Positions 19,529 through 21,201 of a stretch of 21,201 bases of DNA are shown piece by piece. How positions within the stretch are numbered: the first letter of the stretch is position 1; each line of letters starts with the position of its first letter. The stretch is from positions 1 to 21,201 of the IMG/VR virus record IMGVR_UViG_3300028837_003261; one strand, given 5' to 3'. The DNA is from a virus. The position numbers and the translations under genes were made by a program. A model generated the notes under the pieces. It was not told the origin of the DNA. It saw only the letters and a program-made list of their open reading frames with translations, and did not search any database.

Positions 19529-21055
19529 ATGAGAGTATTCCAAGAGCATAACGTCGGCGCGGATCGGATCGCCCACGGGGCTATCGTTCCCCGACACATC
19601 GACCCTGATCTGCGAGACGCATTGATGGGCCTTCGCCCGCCAATTGTACCCCTGAGTCGAGGGCACTTCGACATCGAGCACGGCAACGGCGATTGGACGA
19701 TATCGATAGAGGGCGGCAACAACCCGACCATCGCCAGGGACGGCACCCACGAGCACATCTCTAATCAGGCAGGACAAGTCCAGGGCGTCAAGCTCACCGC
19801 CGGCGGTGTCGCGGTTCCCGGCATCACGCGGTTCCGGTACGCGGGGCCGGACGGGCATGGCTTCGACCTGCGCGGACCGCTCGGACTCTACCTGCGTGTC
19901 GCCGCCGGCGCCGGGGGCGGTGACCTGGGCAACATGGACCGGTTGATGGTTCGCCTCTACAACGGCACGGACTACCACAGCGTCTATCTCATCCTTAACG
20001 GAGTCGCTTCGTATGACGCGAGGCTCGTTGCGGACACGATGCTCTACATCCCCCTGCCGCCAACGTGTTGGACGGCGACTGGCGACGAGTGGACCTATGG
20101 GACGCACATCCCATTCATCGAGTTTCACGTCACGCCGACGGCAAACCAGACCGCCGTATTTACGGTGGGCGGAATGACGATGGAGCATTTCAAGAAGGGA
20201 CACATCGTTATCGGCAGCGACGGCGGGTACACGACCGCGATGGATTTCCTGGAGCCTATCTGCCTCGCGAACCAATTCCCCCTGACTGTTTTCTCCTGCA
20301 CCGACAGTCAGGACGCCGGCGGTCGCAGGACCTTCGCCGAGATGCGGGCCTTCGGTGAGAAGTGTCCCATCGAAGTCATTTCGCATGGCCACTCGGGACA
20401 GCTGGACGGTGCGTCAACGTACGACCAGGCGGCGGGGACTGTCGGGTGGGCCCAGCAAAAGCTGGCCATTGAAGGGTTCGCACGCGGCGCGAACGTATTC
20501 TCACCACTCGGCCATGCGGGCGAGGTCACGGGGGGCGAGTTTGTGAATACCATACTTACCCCACTCGGGATTACTGCATCCCGACACCACAGCGAGGATG
20601 CTTCCAAGTACTTCGCGACTTACGGCCGGAATTACCCTCCGAAAATAACAAACGGCGTGCATTTGCTGCCGGACATCATGCAGTGTCCCAGCGGAGGCTG
20701 GAAGCAGCTCGCCGACGGCGGCACCTGGGCGCAAAAGCTGGCGGCCGAGCTACAGCGAGTCACCCGAATTGCCGAACACCGTGGCTGTCTCTGGACGTTT
20801 ATGCACGCAGTTAAGCCCGAAGCCTCGATGTCTTCGCCCACTGATGACAACAATACGTCGCTGGAGATGATGACTGTCGTGATGGCGAAGGTGGTCCAAC
20901 TTGTGGCCGAGGGCAAGCTCGGGGTGATCACTCCTACCGAGTTCGTCGCCATGACGACCGAAAGGCCGGGCCGGTGGCAGTGGGACGGACACGACGGATT
21001 CGCCCCGCACCTGCTGCGCCGCGACGCGACCGGAGCACTGACCCGCTGCTGGTAA
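19529..21055 (+). CDS. Tail protein with NodB/polysaccharide deacetylase-like domain
   Basis: 508 aa. The start is ATG 19529 after AGGAGG. The N-terminal ~40 residues (MRVFQEHNVGADRIAHGAIV) look like a tail-attachment head, followed by a strand-rich region with a possible sugar-binding jelly-roll (110-215). Residues ~224-500 resemble a NodB-type deacetylase: HIVIGSDGGYTTAMDFLEPI (225-244) sits where DDG motifs occur, and IEVISHGHSGQLD (281-293) where the His motif lies. The second Asp of DDG is Gly and the His spacing is HxH rather than HxxxH, so activity is uncertain. The likely job is host surface polysaccharide recognition or modification. The coding region is less GC-rich than its neighbours. 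Confidence 0.65.
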   Translation: MRVFQEHNVGADRIAHGAIVPRHIDPDLRDALMGLRPPIVPLSRGHFDIEHGNGDWTISIEGGNNPTIARDGTHEHISNQAGQVQGVKLTAGGVAVPGITRFRYAGPDGHGFDLRGPLGLYLRVAAGAGGGDLGNMDRLMVRLYNGTDYHSVYLILNGVASYDARLVADTMLYIPLPPTCWTATGDEWTYGTHIPFIEFHVTPTANQTAVFTVGGMTMEHFKKGHIVIGSDGGYTTAMDFLEPICLANQFPLTVFSCTDSQDAGGRRTFAEMRAFGEKCPIEVISHGHSGQLDGASTYDQAAGTVGWAQQKLAIEGFARGANVFSPLGHAGEVTGGEFVNTILTPLGITASRHHSEDASKYFATYGRNYPPKITNGVHLLPDIMQCPSGGWKQLADGGTWAQKLAAELQRVTRIAEHRGCLWTFMHAVKPEASMSSPTDDNNTSLEMMTVVMAKVVQLVAEGKLGVITPTEFVAMTTERPGRWQWDGHDGFAPHLLRRDATGALTRCW

Positions 21056-21063
21056 AGAAAGAT

Positions 21064-21143
21064 GCCACAGAGACACAGAGATCACCGGGCCGTTCCTTTT
21101 GAAAAAACAGAGCCGTTCTCTGTGAACTCTGTGCCTCTGTGGC
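21064..21143 (+). repeat. Family A full hairpin (A8)
   Basis: GCCACAGAGACACAGAG and GAACTCTGTGCCTCTGTGGC close the stem with a CTTTTGAAAAAAC tip. It ends 20 bases ahead of the next start, just before AGGAG. Confidence 0.9.
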
Positions 21144-21163
21144 TCTCTTGAGAGGAGACCGAG

Positions 21164-21201
21164 ATGAGCTTCGCGTACACCTACGGCAAGACCAAGGTCA
21201 T
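21164..21201 (+). CDS. Start of next gene (3' partial)
   Basis: ATG 21164 has AGGAG about eight bases before it (GAGAGGAGACCGAG). Only 12 residues are visible, MSFAYTYGKTKV, before the window ends. Too little to assign a role. The leader pattern (family A hairpin, then ribosome binding site) matches other genes of the block. Confidence 0.6.
   Translation, partial: MSFAYTYGKTKV

Overview
The window is the packaging, head and tail block of a tailed phage or prophage with siphovirus-like gene order, in a very GC-rich genome. The host cannot be read directly. The GC content, the tail gene types and the CAGAG-rich and TTTAACCGCGACCC-type palindromes make me think of Planctomycetota, but that is inference. 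I see no rRNA, tRNA, integrase, lysis gene or CRISPR array.

Layout on the + strand: terminase small-subunit-like gene (open at the left edge), TerL (520-1923), HK97-type portal fused to a Mu F-like minor head domain (2977-5571), prohead protease (5552-6478), HK97-fold major capsid protein (6583-7932), a frameshifted capsid-decoration-like gene (8081-9011), two small head genes, a head-tail connector with an inserted carbohydrate-binding-like module (9834-10571), an unknown helical gene, a gp10-like tail completion protein, a tail terminator candidate, a major tail protein built from duplicated blocks (12301-13158), a short tape measure candidate (13234-14787), a small tail gene that seems to have lost its start, a large tail/baseplate protein (15190-17187), and distal tail genes ending in a NodB deacetylase-like tail protein (19529-21055). 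The next gene starts at 21164. One three-gene cassette runs the other way (2831 to 1997). It has its own promoter, a palindromic operator, an XRE-type regulator and a terminator, and sits between TerL and portal like a moron or regulatory island.

The outstanding feature is a dense set of palindromic elements of at least five families, present at most gene junctions and also inside genes. Family A is an ~80-nt hairpin built from CAGAG units. Family B is a ~52-nt hairpin starting GTTTAACCGCGACCC. Family C is a pair of 22-28-nt palindromes joined by CCGG. Family D is an ~80-nt element that folds as an outer stem with three hairpins. Family E is a CAGAG-type arm related to A. Families C and D lie in frame inside the portal and protease genes without breaking them, always in linkers or loops between conserved domains. 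The arms differ between copies while pairing is kept, so structure is conserved rather than sequence. This resembles REP/REPIN elements and the Rickettsia palindromic elements that insert into reading frames. No mobilising enzyme is visible here. The elements may be host-genome repeats that colonised a resident phage, or boundary sequences that help modular exchange.

Two genes carry probable frameshifts (about 8471 and at the G-run 19373-19377). Some small genes and start codons appear to have been made or altered by the repeats.
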